Below are positions 7,570 to 16,286 of a stretch of DNA of 64,000 nucleotides, piece after piece. Source of the stretch: Desulfacinum infernum DSM 9756 (lineage in GTDB: Bacteria; Desulfobacterota; Syntrophobacteria; Syntrophobacterales; DSM-9756); the NCBI RefSeq assembly GCF_900129305.1, contig NZ_FQVB01000004.1, forward strand, positions 161,279-225,278, in the 5' to 3' direction. The notes below the pieces were generated by a model. That model was not told where the DNA came from. It was given only the letters and a program-made list of their open reading frames with translations, and did no database searches. Made by a program: the position numbers and the translations under genes. The first letter of the stretch is position 1. Every line of letters begins with the position of its first letter.

Positions 7570-8040
7570 ATGAAGAAAGCGGAAAAGGGCGATTTCGTCA
7601 AAGTGCACTACACGGGCAAGCTGGATGACGGCCAGATTTTTGATTCCAGCGAGGGGGGGCAGCCCCTGGAATTCCAGCTCGGTTCCGGACAAGTCATTCC
7701 GGGTTTCGAAGAGGCCATCACGGGGATGGCCGTGAACGAAAAGAAGAGCTTCCGAATTCCCGCCGAGGATGCCTACGGGGAAAGGGACGAGCGGTTGACC
7801 CAGTCCTTCGCCCGATCGGAACTGCCTCCCAATTTCGAACCGCAGCTGGGCCAGGTGCTCTCACTCACCACCCACGACAACCAGACGGTGTACGCCACCG
7901 TGACCGATGTGAACGATGAGGCCATCACCCTGGACCTGAACCACTTCTTGGCCGGCAAGGCCTTGAATTTCGACGTGGAACTGGTGGAAATCAGCGACCA
8001 ACCGTCCCAGGGCGGTTGTGGTTGCGGCTGCAGCTGCTGA
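7570..8040 (+). CDS. slyD: FKBP-type peptidyl-prolyl isomerase, SlyD family
   Basis: 156 residues from ATG 7570 (AAGGAG site 7 nt upstream). It has an FKBP domain split by the SlyD insert-in-flap: VHYTGKLDDGQIFDSS and PGFEEAITGM flank the chaperone insert (about 65-125). The tail ends GGCGCGCSC, a compact cysteine-rich metal-binding tail like the nickel-binding tail of SlyD, here shorter and without histidines. Acts in the cytoplasm on proline isomerisation and may store metal for metalloenzymes. A strong terminator follows. Confidence 0.93.
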   Translation: MKKAEKGDFVKVHYTGKLDDGQIFDSSEGGQPLEFQLGSGQVIPGFEEAITGMAVNEKKSFRIPAEDAYGERDERLTQSFARSELPPNFEPQLGQVLSLTTHDNQTVYATVTDVNDEAITLDLNHFLAGKALNFDVELVEISDQPSQGGCGCGCSC

Positions 8041-8086
8041 CGAGATCGCCCGTTTGAGATAGATTCTGTTTGAGAACGAGAGCGAG

Positions 8087-8119
8087 GGGCGGGATGGCAT
8101 CCATCCCGCCCGTTTTTTT
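8087..8119 (+). terminator. Rho-independent terminator after slyD
   Basis: A perfect 11-bp stem (GGGCGGGATGG / CCATCCCGCCC) with a CAT loop, followed by G and seven T. It sits between slyD and the convergent zinc-ribbon gene. Confidence 0.9.
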
Positions 8120-8310
8120 CAGCCGGTCCGGTAGTTGGGCTCTTCGCCGACCCGGCCCACCACGAAGAGCTGCCCTCCGCATTCGGGGCAAAACAGATTC
8201 TGAACCAGTCGCCTTTCCCCCGGCCCAGCCTCATCGTAGGAAAGATCCGTGACCAGGAAGTGGGAAGAGATGCCGCAATCCTGGCACATGCATTCCATAT
8301 GATCCGCCAT
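8119..8310 (-). CDS. Small zinc-ribbon protein
   Basis: 63 residues with two cysteine knuckles, CMCQDCG near the N-terminus and FCPECGG near residue 41, typical of a zinc ribbon. It starts at ATG 8310, preceded by GGGAGGTGAGC about 9 nt upstream. The gene is convergent with slyD and its stop codon lies at the end of slyD's terminator. Such miniature ribbons are often nucleic-acid or protein adaptors; nothing here shows the partner. Confidence 0.75.
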   Translation of the reverse strand: MADHMECMCQDCGISSHFLVTDLSYDEAGPGERRLVQNLFCPECGGQLFVVGRVGEEPNYRTG

Positions 8311-8383
8311 GGCCTCTGCTCACCTCCCTTCCCGCCAAGCCTTGAGCGCATCTTGCCCGGGCGGACGTTTTTCCGCATGAGCT

Positions 8384-8520
8384 GGGAGCTTGTCTGAGTA
8401 TAGGCCGAGAGCGCCTTACGGAAGATTTCGCCATCCCCGCGAAGCTTGTCCCCGGCTTGAACGGGGAGCGGGGATTCAGAATTCCCGGCAAGTTAGAGGC
8501 TCCCGCTTCCGCCCGGCATA
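8384..8520 (-). repeat. Degenerate MITE-like copy
   Basis: Contains CCATCCCCGCGAAGCTTGTC and GAACGGGGAGCGGGGATTC, in the same order as the reverse complement of the copies at 27.6 and 37.4 kb. The terminal GCTTGTCTGAG is a weakened form of the family end. Confidence 0.65.
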
Positions 8521-8770
8521 TTTAGCACGGTGCAGGACGGTTGCCAACGCTGCCGTTGCTTCATCCCAGGAGGGCTGTGAATGGGAGTGGAGGGTTATTG
8601 GGTCCTCAGCGGAAGACAGTCGGGGAGCCCGGCATGAGCCGGGTGCGGGCCGCATGGCGAATGGACGGCATGCCGGTTCCTGCGCAAAAGACGTTTCCCG
8701 CACGTAGACTAGCGCATGGGCGGAACACCATGATGGTATGCGGCAAATTGGGATGCATGAAGACCTGGAC

Positions 8771-8800
8771 TGTAGGGGCGAAAGATTTTTCGCCCCTACA
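8771..8800. repeat. REP-like palindrome, GTAGGGGCGAA family
   Basis: TGTAGGGGCGAAA and TTTCGCCCCTACA arms around a short A/T centre; related to the palindromes at 27858, 43434 and 56385. Confidence 0.8.
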
Positions 8801-8910
8801 GTTCGCGTCCCCCATGTTCTTGTTGGCGTTCACGGGTCCCAAGGGGCCGGCCCCCGGGAAGGGACGGGGAGCACCGCGACGGGCTTCCGGTTGGGGCGGG
8901 GCAGGAGGAG

Positions 8911-9120
8911 CCTGTCCGAAACCGTTCCGGATGAGCGCTTTTCCCGTAGCGCAGCCCTTCAGGGCTGCGCAAGAAGCCCCGGACGTTGGATAGGCCATCG
9001 CTCACTTCCCGTCACTTCAAGGGGCTGCGATGGACCTTTCCGGGGGGCTCAAGCCCAGCGGCTACGAGGAGGACCCAAATTCCTCGGCCTTGTAGGTCGG
9101 AGAACTGTTGTCGGACAGCC
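8911..9120. repeat. Composite hairpin mosaic
   Basis: Contains GGAGCCTGTCCGA, the hairpin GCGCAGCCCTTCAGGGCTGCG, GCCCCGGACGTTGGATAGGCC, a GGGGCT..AGCCC hairpin and TTGTCGGACAGCCTC. The same blocks in variant order or orientation occur near 40780-41010 and 48938-49275. Confidence 0.65.
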
Positions 9121-9122
9121 TC

Positions 9123-10103
9123 TTAGAGTTCATCCACCGGCGTGCGTTCGATCTTGGCCTTGCTTTTGGCCTCGCCGATGAACTGCTCCACCGCCCCTTT
9201 CACCTTCTGCTTTTGGAGATGATCCACGATGGTGTCCTTCACGTCCGCAAACGGAACGGTCTCGGCGGGCTTCTTCTCCGTCACCTGAATGAGGTGATAG
9301 CCGAACTGGGTCTCCACCACATCGCTCGTCTTGCCGGGCTCCAGGGCGAAGGCTGCCTTTTCGAAGGGCTCGACCATCTCGCCACGGCCGAACAGCCCCA
9401 GATCCCCGCCTTTTTCCCGACTCGGACAGTCGGACATCTCGGAAGCCACAGCGGCGAAGTCTTCGCCCTTTTGGAGTCTTTTCTGGGCGTCGGCGATCTT
9501 TTCGCGGGCCGCCTTCTTGTCCGCTTCCGAAGCGTCCGGGGCTACCGCGGCCAGAATGTGACGGGCATGGACCCGCTCCGGCCTTTCAAAGAGCTCATGG
9601 CGCTCCTTGTAGAAGGCCTCCGCCTCCGCATCGCTCACCGTGACCCCTCGGCTCAGGTCTTTGTCGATGAACTGCTCGATGGCGCTGTTTTGCAAAAGCT
9701 CTTGTCGGAGGGAAGCCTCGGTAAGGTTCATGCCCTTGAGGGCTTCCGTGTAGGCCTCCGGGGTGTCGAATCGGCTCTTGAGGTCGGCCAGTCGCGCTTC
9801 AACGGCTTGGGAGTCTCCCTTGTAGCCCTTGGCGGTGGATGCCTGGTAGAGGATCTCGCGATCGATGAGGCTTTCCAGAACCCGCTCCTTGACATCGCGA
9901 AGCTGCACGTCATTGAGCAGGTGGCCCGACTGCAGAAGACTTTGGCGAACGCCGTCCATCTGCCGATCGAAGGCGTCGCGGGATATGGCCGTTCCGTTCA
10001 CCACCGCAGCCGGGCCAGCATCGGCGGCCGCAGCCGGATCGGCCGGCAGGAAGGCAAGAGCGGCCACCAGGCAAAGCAAAGCGAACCTTCTTAACTGTGT
10101 CAT
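9123..10103 (-). CDS. Periplasmic parvulin-type peptidyl-prolyl isomerase (SurA/PrsA-like)
   Basis: 326 residues from ATG 10103, preceded by GGGAGAAC. It begins with a Sec signal peptide (LLCLVAALAFLPADPAAAA). An N-terminal SurA-like helical chaperone domain follows (about 30-190). The parvulin domain runs about 195-290, with RVHARHILAA, GEDFAAVASEMSDCPS, GGDLGLFGRGEMV and FGYHLIQVTEKK. It probably helps fold exported or outer-membrane proteins. It sits behind the cold-shock gene on the same strand, separated by that gene's terminator. Confidence 0.9.
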   Translation of the reverse strand: MTQLRRFALLCLVAALAFLPADPAAAADAGPAAVVNGTAISRDAFDRQMDGVRQSLLQSGHLLNDVQLRDVKERVLESLIDREILYQASTAKGYKGDSQAVEARLADLKSRFDTPEAYTEALKGMNLTEASLRQELLQNSAIEQFIDKDLSRGVTVSDAEAEAFYKERHELFERPERVHARHILAAVAPDASEADKKAAREKIADAQKRLQKGEDFAAVASEMSDCPSREKGGDLGLFGRGEMVEPFEKAAFALEPGKTSDVVETQFGYHLIQVTEKKPAETVPFADVKDTIVDHLQKQKVKGAVEQFIGEAKSKAKIERTPVDEL

Positions 10104-10127
10104 GCTGTTCTCCCATTGTGAAATGGT

Positions 10128-10160
10128 AAAAAAAAGCACCCCGGACATGGCCCGGGGTGC
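10128..10160 (-). terminator. Rho-independent terminator after the cold-shock gene
   Basis: GCACCCCGG (10136-10144) pairs with CCGGGGTGC (10152-10160). Read on the minus strand, the hairpin is followed by eight T (10135-10128). It separates the csp transcript from the downstream isomerase gene. Confidence 0.9.
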
Positions 10161-10186
10161 TTCCTTATCCGTCGTCCGTCTTCAGC

Positions 10187-10384
10187 TTAGATTCTCTTCA
10201 CGTTGATGGCCTGAGGGCCCTTGGGGGTTTCCGTAATGTCGAAACTGACGGCATCTCCGTCGGTCAACGTCCGGAAGCCCTCTCCCTGGATGCCCGTGTA
10301 GTGAACAAAGACGTCTCCCTGGCTGTCCGTTTCAATGAAGCCATAACCCTTCTTCTCATTGAACCATTTGACTCGGCCTTCCAT
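10187..10384 (-). CDS. Cold-shock domain protein
   Basis: 65 residues, the standard CspA-family length. RNP1 (KGYGFIE) and RNP2 (VFVHYT) RNA-binding motifs are present, and the protein begins [12 protein letters not shown]. It melts RNA secondary structure. It starts at ATG 10384 after GAGGAG. The upstream gap to gph (about 430 bp) may include a long leader, usual for csp genes, but I cannot place its promoter. Confidence 0.95.
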   Translation of the reverse strand: MEGRVKWFNEKKGYGFIETDSQGDVFVHYTGIQGEGFRTLTDGDAVSFDITETPKGPQAINVKRI

Positions 10385-10813
10385 GTTTCCAGAACTCCTC
10401 TCTTCTGTGGTACGCCTCGTCGGGTCTTGCTCGGCGGCAGCCAGGAGATGGTCTTGCCCAAGCGGAAGACCGTACTTCCATGGGCCCCAGGAACTGACCC
10501 CAACTACACGTACACAAAAACGTTAAAACCTGGGAAAACACAACGTTTCCCATTTACCACAACGACCCTTCTAGCCCAGTCCGTTGGAAGAGACAAGTGA
10601 ATAATCATGCCAAGATGTCCGCCGTACGGCGAAAATTGTCAATTCCACGGGGCTGGACACTCCTTGTTTCGCTTCGTCGGTTGGTGGTACGATTTTCCAT
10701 CCCATGGCCGTCACCCCGGGTAGCTTTTGCAGGCGGTGGGGAAGAAGTTCCCCATCCGGATGATGGGTGCAGGAGCGGTTTGCAACCGCCTTTTGGCTGA
10801 TAAAGGAGAAGAC
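10385..10813. other. Divergent gap between csp and gph
   Basis: No gene seen. Proximal to csp is an A/T-rich stretch with AACGTT motifs that may be its leader. Ahead of gph, GCGGTT-TGC-AACCGC (10775-10789) plus four T forms a small hairpin of uncertain meaning, possibly a decayed REP palindrome. Confidence 0.5.
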
Positions 10814-11464
10814 ATGCGTTTTCGGGGCGTTCTTTTCGATCTGGATGGAACATTGCTGGACACCATTTCCGACCTGGCGGAGGCTATGAATCGAGTGCTT
10901 CGAAGGCACGGTTTCCCCCCGCACGCCGTGGCTGACTACAAGAGGTTCGTCGGTGACGGCGTGGAGTGGCTGGTGCGGCGCGCGCTGCCCGACGGCAGCT
11001 GCTCCCAGGAGGAGATTCCTCGTTTTGTCGCCGCCATGCGCGAGGAGTACCGGGCTTTGGGTCATGCGCATACCCGGCCCTACGACGGAATTCCGGAAGT
11101 TCTGGACGCCCTTGCGGCAAAAGGAGCGCGTTTGGCCGTCCTTTCCAACAAGATGGACGACTTCACCAAAGACATGGTGGCCCGATTCTTTCCGAAGTTC
11201 CGTTTCGATGCGGTGGTGGGCGCGTCGCCCGGAGCTCCCGTGAAGCCCGATCCGTCCGCCGCCCGGCAGATCGCCCGGGATGCCGGAATTCCCCCTTCGG
11301 ACTGGATCCACCTGGGCGACACGGCCGTGGACATGAAGACCGCCGTGGCGTCGGGCATGTTTCCCGTGGGGGCCTTATGGGGGTTTCGAGCGGCGGAGGA
11401 ACTGGTTCAAGGCGGCGCCCAGGTTCTCCTGCGGACGCCGCGTGCTCTTCTTCCCTTCCTGTAG
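10814..11464 (+). CDS. gph: Phosphoglycolate phosphatase-like HAD hydrolase
   Basis: 216 residues from ATG 10814 (AAAGGAG site). HAD motif I DLDGTLLDT at 9-17 includes the nucleophile Asp. Motif II is VLSNK, motif III Lys lies in PVKPDPS and motif IV is HLGDTAVDM. The helical cap between motifs I and II is of the C1 type used by phosphoglycolate and related phosphatases. Likely salvages 2-phosphoglycolate from oxidative DNA damage or removes similar small phosphates. The exact substrate cannot be fixed from sequence. Confidence 0.85.
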   Translation: MRFRGVLFDLDGTLLDTISDLAEAMNRVLRRHGFPPHAVADYKRFVGDGVEWLVRRALPDGSCSQEEIPRFVAAMREEYRALGHAHTRPYDGIPEVLDALAAKGARLAVLSNKMDDFTKDMVARFFPKFRFDAVVGASPGAPVKPDPSAARQIARDAGIPPSDWIHLGDTAVDMKTAVASGMFPVGALWGFRAAEELVQGGAQVLLRTPRALLPFL

Positions 11465-11720
11465 CACCGTTTCGGAAGCACAAGAGCGGACCGCCATCCA
11501 CCCATGCATCAGAGGTGGCCTTGCACAGTCCATGCGCCCCGGATGTGGGGGCGAATGCCAAACCGGGCTTTCCCCTTGTGGTCGTCCTGGACTTCCGTGA
11601 TGGTGGTGAATGCGAAAAAGAACGAGATAGGAACGCGAGCCCACGGCCATGAGCGCCATGGGTGGGAGCGGTGAGCGCGGGGGCGCTGACGCCTGCTAAA
11701 ACGCGATCGCGGACGCAGGA

Positions 11721-12371
11721 ATGGAAAACGGAACCACGAAAAAGAAGCGGAAGGCCGTAAAGATCCTGCAAATCTTGGCGGAACGCTACGGCACCACGCC
11801 CTGGAATTGGCACACCCGCCGGGATCCCTTTCGGGTGCTCGTGGGGACGGTGCTGTCCCACCGCACCCGCGATGAAATGACCGATGCGGCCGCCCGGGCC
11901 GTCCTGGCCCGGTATCCGACCCCGGAAAGCCTGGCCGAGGCTCCCGTGGAGATTCTCCGGGAGCTGGTACGACCGGTGAACTTCTTCAAGACCAAGGCGG
12001 GACGCCTTAAGGAGATCGCGCAGGTCCTTTGCGAGCGGCACGGGGGGTGCGTGCCCGACACCATGGAGGATTTGCTGGCGCTTCCCGGTGTGGGCCGAAA
12101 GACGGCCGCCTGTGTGTTGGTCTACGGCTTTCGCATACCCGCGCTTCCGGTGGACACCCATGTGCACCGCATCAGCAATCGTTTGGGGGTGGTTCGAACC
12201 GAAAGAGGCGAAGAGACGGAACGGGAACTGCGCGATTTGCTTCCGGATCCGTGGCTTCTTCTGGTGAACGAGCTTTTGGTCAAGCACGGGCAGACGATCT
12301 GTCGGCCGCGAAATCCCCTTTGTTCGCAGTGTCCCGTACAGGAGTATTGCGATGCCTACGGCGGTGATTGA
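11721..12371 (+). CDS. nth: Endonuclease III (DNA glycosylase/AP lyase)
   Basis: 216 residues. Helix-hairpin-helix LPGVGRKTA carries the catalytic Lys, and VDTHVHRI carries the catalytic Asp. The C-terminal [4Fe-4S] loop is C-x6-C-x2-C-x5-C (in CRPRNPLCSQCPVQEYC). It removes oxidised pyrimidines. The motif after the first helices reads LSHRTRDE instead of the common LSAQTTD, a recognised variation in a subset of Nth-like proteins. It overlaps tatD by 20 bp and begins a tight five-gene run. Confidence 0.92.
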   Translation: MENGTTKKKRKAVKILQILAERYGTTPWNWHTRRDPFRVLVGTVLSHRTRDEMTDAAARAVLARYPTPESLAEAPVEILRELVRPVNFFKTKAGRLKEIAQVLCERHGGCVPDTMEDLLALPGVGRKTAACVLVYGFRIPALPVDTHVHRISNRLGVVRTERGEETERELRDLLPDPWLLLVNELLVKHGQTICRPRNPLCSQCPVQEYCDAYGGD

Positions 12372-13125
12372 TGGGCACGCCCATCTGCACGATTTCGACG
12401 ATCCGGAACCCGTCGTCCGGAAAGCCTTAGAGAGCGGGGTTGCCCGGATCGTCTCCGTGGGGATGGATGCGGCATCGAACCGGCGTTCCATCACCCTGGC
12501 CGATCGGTTCCCATCTGTGGTGCTTCCGGCGGTGGGGTATCATCCCTGGAGCGTGCGTGCGGAGCAGGTGGAAGAGACGCTGGCTGAGATACGGCGGCTT
12601 CTTCCCCGTTGCGTGGCGCTGGGGGAGGTGGGCCTGGACTACCGCGTAAAGGTGAAAAAGGAGCTGCAGCGCCAGGTGTTTCGGCGTGTTCTGGAATCGG
12701 CCGCCCAGTTGGACAAGCCGGTCATCGTCCACAGCCGCTTTTCCCATCAGCGCTGCCTTTCCATGGTGCGGGAAGCGGGGGTTCGCCGAGCCGTCTTCCA
12801 TTGGTACAGCGGCCCGCTGGACGTACTGGAGGAGATCCTGGCCGCAGGCTATTACGTTTCGGCCACCCCGGCCCTGGCCATGCACACCAAACACCGCCCC
12901 GCCATGGAACGCGCGCCCCTGGACCGGATCCTGGTGGAAACGGACGCCCCCGTGGCCTATCAGGGACGCCCGGCGGAACCCGCCCACGTCTGGATCACCC
13001 TGAAGGCCCTGGCCGCACTGAAAGATCTTTCCCTGGAAGAAACGGCCCGGCGAACCACCCGAAACGCCGAGATCTTTTTCGGACTTCGGCCCCGGGACGA
13101 GGCATCGTCATGCGACTGCCCGTGA
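12352..13125 (+). CDS. tatD: TatD-family metal-dependent DNase
   Basis: 257 residues. The amidohydrolase-like barrel has the metal motif DGHAHLHDF at the start, GEVGLDY in the middle, HSRF and FHWYSG His ligands, and ETDAP near the C-terminus. TatD proteins are 3'-5' exonucleases or deoxyribonucleases for DNA repair and turnover, which fits the neighbouring nth and dinB. The start at ATG 12352 overlaps nth. It ends 16 bp past the start of the methyltransferase gene. Confidence 0.88.
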   Translation: MPTAVIDGHAHLHDFDDPEPVVRKALESGVARIVSVGMDAASNRRSITLADRFPSVVLPAVGYHPWSVRAEQVEETLAEIRRLLPRCVALGEVGLDYRVKVKKELQRQVFRRVLESAAQLDKPVIVHSRFSHQRCLSMVREAGVRRAVFHWYSGPLDVLEEILAAGYYVSATPALAMHTKHRPAMERAPLDRILVETDAPVAYQGRPAEPAHVWITLKALAALKDLSLEETARRTTRNAEIFFGLRPRDEASSCDCP

Positions 13126-13748
13126 ACGCCCCTTTTCGCATCCATGTCTCGCCGATTTTTCCCTGGGAAAAGCGAACCAGAAATCTGGTGGTCCGGACGC
13201 CCCGGGGATTTCACCCGCGGCACGTGACCAGCCGGCTCTGCGTGGAGATGCTGGCAAAGCACCGTACAAGGCTGGAAGGGGGCACGTTTCTGGATGTGGG
13301 ATGCGCCTCCGGGATCCTGGCCCTGGCGGCCGTCCACCTGGGTGCCCGCTGGGCCGTGGGGGTGGACGTTCACGGCCCGTCCGTTTGGGGGGCCGCCCGA
13401 AACGCACTGGAAAACGGCATGGAGACCCAATCGGCCTGGGTGGTGGGATCCGTGGACTGCGTTCGCCGTTCGTTTTCGTTCGTGGCGGCCAACGTTCCCT
13501 GGCACGTCTGGCTGGAGATCGGCTGGGAAACCATGCAGCGTGTGGCTGTGGGCGGTCTGCTCCTCGTTTCCGGATTCCAGGACTTTCACCTGGCGCCCGT
13601 CATGGCTCAACTGAAGGAAGCCGGTTTTGTCGTCCTGGAGAGGACTCGGGGAGATGAGAGCTTCTTCGGCATCCCACCATCGGGAAGCTACACCTGGATG
13701 GCCGTCTTGGCTTTGCGAACGGATCCGGAAGCGGGGAGCAGGCCATGA
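13110..13748 (+). CDS. PrmA-like class I SAM-dependent methyltransferase
   Basis: 212 residues from ATG 13110, overlapping tatD by 16 bp and dinB by 4 bp. Motif I is FLDVGCASGILALAA and motif II acidic GVDVHGPSV. The segment FVAANVPWHVW sits where PrmA has VVANIL. The N-terminal 60 residues resemble neither the PrmA substrate domain nor a known RNA-binding domain. It may methylate ribosomal protein L11 or another protein or small substrate; only the fold is sure. Confidence 0.75.
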   Translation: MRLPVNAPFRIHVSPIFPWEKRTRNLVVRTPRGFHPRHVTSRLCVEMLAKHRTRLEGGTFLDVGCASGILALAAVHLGARWAVGVDVHGPSVWGAARNALENGMETQSAWVVGSVDCVRRSFSFVAANVPWHVWLEIGWETMQRVAVGGLLLVSGFQDFHLAPVMAQLKEAGFVVLERTRGDESFFGIPPSGSYTWMAVLALRTDPEAGSRP

Positions 13749-14950
13749 AGCAAAGGGTGCGCACGATTCTGCATCTGGACATGGACGCCTTTTACGCTTC
13801 GGTGGAGCAACACGACGATCCGGCACTTCGCGGACGCCCGGTGGTGGTGGGCGGAGGGAAAAGGGGGGTGGTTTCCGCCGCCTCCTACGAGGCGCGCCGG
13901 TACGGCATTCATTCCGCCATGCCCATGTTCCAGGCACTCCAAAAATGCCCGCATCTGGTGGTTCGGCCCGTGCGGATGCGCCGCTACCAGCAAGTCTCCC
14001 AAGTCGTGATGGACATCCTGCGGAGCCTGTCGCCGTTGGTGGAGCCCCTTTCCATCGACGAGGCCTTCGTGGACCTCACGGGAACGGAGGAACTCCACGG
14101 ACCGCCCGAGGTAACGGCTCAAAGGATCAAGGACAGAATCCGCCGGGCCACGGGCCTTACCTGCTCCGTCGGGATCGCCCCCAACAAGCTGCTGGCTAAG
14201 ATCGCCTCGGATCAGAACAAGCCGGACGGCCTGACCATGATTCCTCCCGACGCAATAAGATCGTTTCTCCAAGACTTCCCGGTGGCCAAGGTCCCGGGGA
14301 TCGGTCCCAAGACCCTGCAGAAGCTGAGCGTCCTGGGCGTCAGGACTTGCGGGCAGGTGACGGCGCAGCCTGTAACCTTTTGGACGAGAAGGTTCGGAGA
14401 CAGGGCGGGACGATGGATCTACGAGAGGGCCTCTGGCGTGGATCCGGATCCGGTGAACCCTCAGAGGCCCGCCAAGTCCATCGGAGCGGAAAACACCTTC
14501 GAGGAAGATCTGGCCGAGGATGCCGTCCTCCACAAGTGGCTGCTGCTGCAGTCGGACCGTGTGGCCCGGCGCTTGCGACGGCGGGGCATCCTTGGCCGTA
14601 CCGTGACCCTCAAGGTGAAGTACGACGACTTCAAGCAGATCACCCGAAGCCGCACGCTGCCCCTGCCCACCGACAGCACGGAAACCATTTATGGCGAGGT
14701 GCTGGCTCTTTTTGCCGGTGTGCCCCGCGGCCGGAAGATACGGCTCACGGGCGTGAGCGTCAGCGGCCTTTCCGCGGGACGGGGCCAGCTCCACCTTTTC
14801 GAAAACAGGGAAGAAAACCGCAGAAGGCGGCTGGACACGGCCCTGGACGCGATTCGCCACAGGTACGGAGCCGGTGCCGTGCGACGCGGCCGCCTGTGGG
14901 ATCTCACGCTGCTTACGGAAAAAGACGACGGACAAGGAGAAGACAGGTGA
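13745..14950 (+). CDS. dinB: DNA polymerase IV (Y-family translesion polymerase)
   Basis: 401 residues, a little longer than E. coli Pol IV. Catalytic acids lie in LHLDMDAFYASVE and LSIDEAFVD. The steric region is RGRPVVVGG, then thumb helix-hairpin-helix VPGIGPKT, then the little finger. Near the C-terminus QLHLFE is a clear beta-clamp-binding motif. It bypasses damaged template bases with low fidelity. ATGA overlap with the methyltransferase gene indicates translational coupling, and GTGA or a short gap couples it to ilvA. Confidence 0.94.
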   Translation: MKQRVRTILHLDMDAFYASVEQHDDPALRGRPVVVGGGKRGVVSAASYEARRYGIHSAMPMFQALQKCPHLVVRPVRMRRYQQVSQVVMDILRSLSPLVEPLSIDEAFVDLTGTEELHGPPEVTAQRIKDRIRRATGLTCSVGIAPNKLLAKIASDQNKPDGLTMIPPDAIRSFLQDFPVAKVPGIGPKTLQKLSVLGVRTCGQVTAQPVTFWTRRFGDRAGRWIYERASGVDPDPVNPQRPAKSIGAENTFEEDLAEDAVLHKWLLLQSDRVARRLRRRGILGRTVTLKVKYDDFKQITRSRTLPLPTDSTETIYGEVLALFAGVPRGRKIRLTGVSVSGLSAGRGQLHLFENREENRRRRLDTALDAIRHRYGAGAVRRGRLWDLTLLTEKDDGQGEDR

Positions 14951-14952
14951 AC

Positions 14953-16152
14953 ATGGAATTGGACCGGATCCGGGATGCCGCGCGGGTCCTCAAAGCAAGG
15001 ATCATCCGCACGCCGTTGGTCTATTCGCCCACGTTGAGCGACCTGTTCGGAGCCGACGTGTACCTGAAGCTGGAAAATCTTCAAAAGACGGGATCCTTCA
15101 AGGTCCGCGGCGCCACCTACAAGATCCTCAAAAATCGAGACAAGCTCGGCCCCCGGGGGGTGGTAGCGGCCTCGGCGGGAAACCACGCCCAGGGAGTGGC
15201 CCTGGCGGCCCGGCAGGCCGGCGTTCCGGCGGTGATCGTCATGCCCGTCTGGGCCTCCATCACGAAGCAGATCGCCACGCGAAACTACGGCGGAGACGTG
15301 ATCCTGCACGGGACCAGCTTGAGTGAAAGCCTGGATAAGGCCTTGGAGTTGAGCCGGGAAGGGCGGACCTTCATCCATCCTTTCGACGACGAGGACATCA
15401 TGGCGGGCCAGGGCACCGTGGGCCTGGAGATCCTGGAAGACCTTCCCGATCCGGACCTGGTGTTGGTGCCCGTGGGAGGCGGAGGCCTGATCGGTGGCAT
15501 CGGCACCGCCATCAAAGCCCTTCGACCCCGAACGCAGGTGGTGGGGGTGGAGGCGGCCGTCTGTCCTTCCGCAAACGAAGCGTTGCGTACCGGACGACTG
15601 GTGGCGGTGGGAAGCGCGCAGTCCATCGCCGACGGGATTGCCGTGAAGCGGTTGGGAGAGAAGACCTTTGAGGTCATCCGCCGCCGCGTGGACCGGGTGG
15701 TGACGGTGGATGAGGAGCACATCGCCGAGGCCCTGCTGCTTCTCCTGGAGAGAAAAAAGGTCCTGGCCGAGGGAGCCGGCGCGGTGCCCTTGGGGGCCCT
15801 TCTGACGGGTGCGGTGCGCTGCGAAAAGGGCCGCAAAGTGGTTCTGGTGGTCAGCGGAGGGAACGTGGACAGTCCCCTGTTGGGGCGGGTGCTCACCAAG
15901 GGGCTTCTCAAGAGCGGGCGGCTCATGCGATTCACCGTGCAGGTGGACGACGTGCCCGGATCGCTGGCACGCCTCTTGGGGGTGGTGGCGGCGCACGGTG
16001 CCAACGTGCTGCACATCTACCACGACCGCAACGTGCCCGACCTGCCCCTCCATGTGACCCGTGTGGAATTGGAGGTGGAGACCCGCGGGTTCGACCACAT
16101 GGAAGCCCTTACGGAGGCGCTGAAGACCGCGGGATATCAACTGGTTCCGTGA
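14953..16152 (+). CDS. ilvA: Threonine ammonia-lyase (PLP enzyme with ACT domain)
   Basis: About 399 residues. PLP lysine is in TGSFKVRGA and the phosphate loop is GGGGLIGG. The pyridine-binding serine region is VVSGGN. The C-terminal ACT domain starts at RFTVQVDDVPGSLARLL, so the enzyme is of the short ACT type that is often allosterically regulated. It converts threonine to 2-oxobutanoate and ammonia for isoleucine synthesis or catabolism. A GTG at 14947 that overlaps the dinB stop (GTGA) and has better ribosome-site spacing is an alternative start, adding two residues. Confidence 0.92.
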   Translation: MELDRIRDAARVLKARIIRTPLVYSPTLSDLFGADVYLKLENLQKTGSFKVRGATYKILKNRDKLGPRGVVAASAGNHAQGVALAARQAGVPAVIVMPVWASITKQIATRNYGGDVILHGTSLSESLDKALELSREGRTFIHPFDDEDIMAGQGTVGLEILEDLPDPDLVLVPVGGGGLIGGIGTAIKALRPRTQVVGVEAAVCPSANEALRTGRLVAVGSAQSIADGIAVKRLGEKTFEVIRRRVDRVVTVDEEHIAEALLLLLERKKVLAEGAGAVPLGALLTGAVRCEKGRKVVLVVSGGNVDSPLLGRVLTKGLLKSGRLMRFTVQVDDVPGSLARLLGVVAAHGANVLHIYHDRNVPDLPLHVTRVELEVETRGFDHMEALTEALKTAGYQLVP

Positions 16153-16153
16153 C

Positions 16154-16204
16154 GAGGGATGAGTGACGAGTGACGAGTGATGGGTGATGAGGGATGGGGG
16201 ATGG
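16154..16204. repeat. 7-bp tandem repeat tract
   Basis: Consecutive GACGAGT, GATGGGT and GATGAGG heptads between ilvA and the next gene. The reverse complement of the same heptads occurs at 21641-21728. Confidence 0.8.
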
Positions 16205-16286
16205 GGAGTCTCGCCCTTTTGGCAAAGGGGCCGGGGGGGACCGTAAAGGAAGCACTGTTGTGCGGATTGCGGATCTCGGATGACGA

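Larger units (their letters stand above)
8311..9122. other. Repeat-filled intergenic region, no gene seen
   Basis: About 810 bp. It holds a degenerate copy of the MITE-like family (about 8384-8520), the palindrome at 8771-8800, and a mosaic of GC-rich hairpins (about 8911-9120) also found near 40.8 and 49.0 kb. Open frames on both strands are the repeats read through and show no family resemblance. Confidence 0.75.

Noticed and set aside
8390..9181. Several overlapping 70-150 codon frames in the repeat region.
   Set aside because: They are made of repeat hairpins that also occur at other loci; no ribosome sites or conserved patterns.
10775..10794. Hairpin GCGGTT-TGC-AACCGC as a terminator or attenuator ahead of gph.
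   Set aside because: Short stem with only four T, close to decayed REP palindromes; no supporting leader peptide or riboswitch pattern.
14689..16140. A 483-codon minus-strand frame opposite dinB and ilvA.
   Set aside because: Antisense to two certain genes and spanning their junction; low-complexity His/Gly protein.
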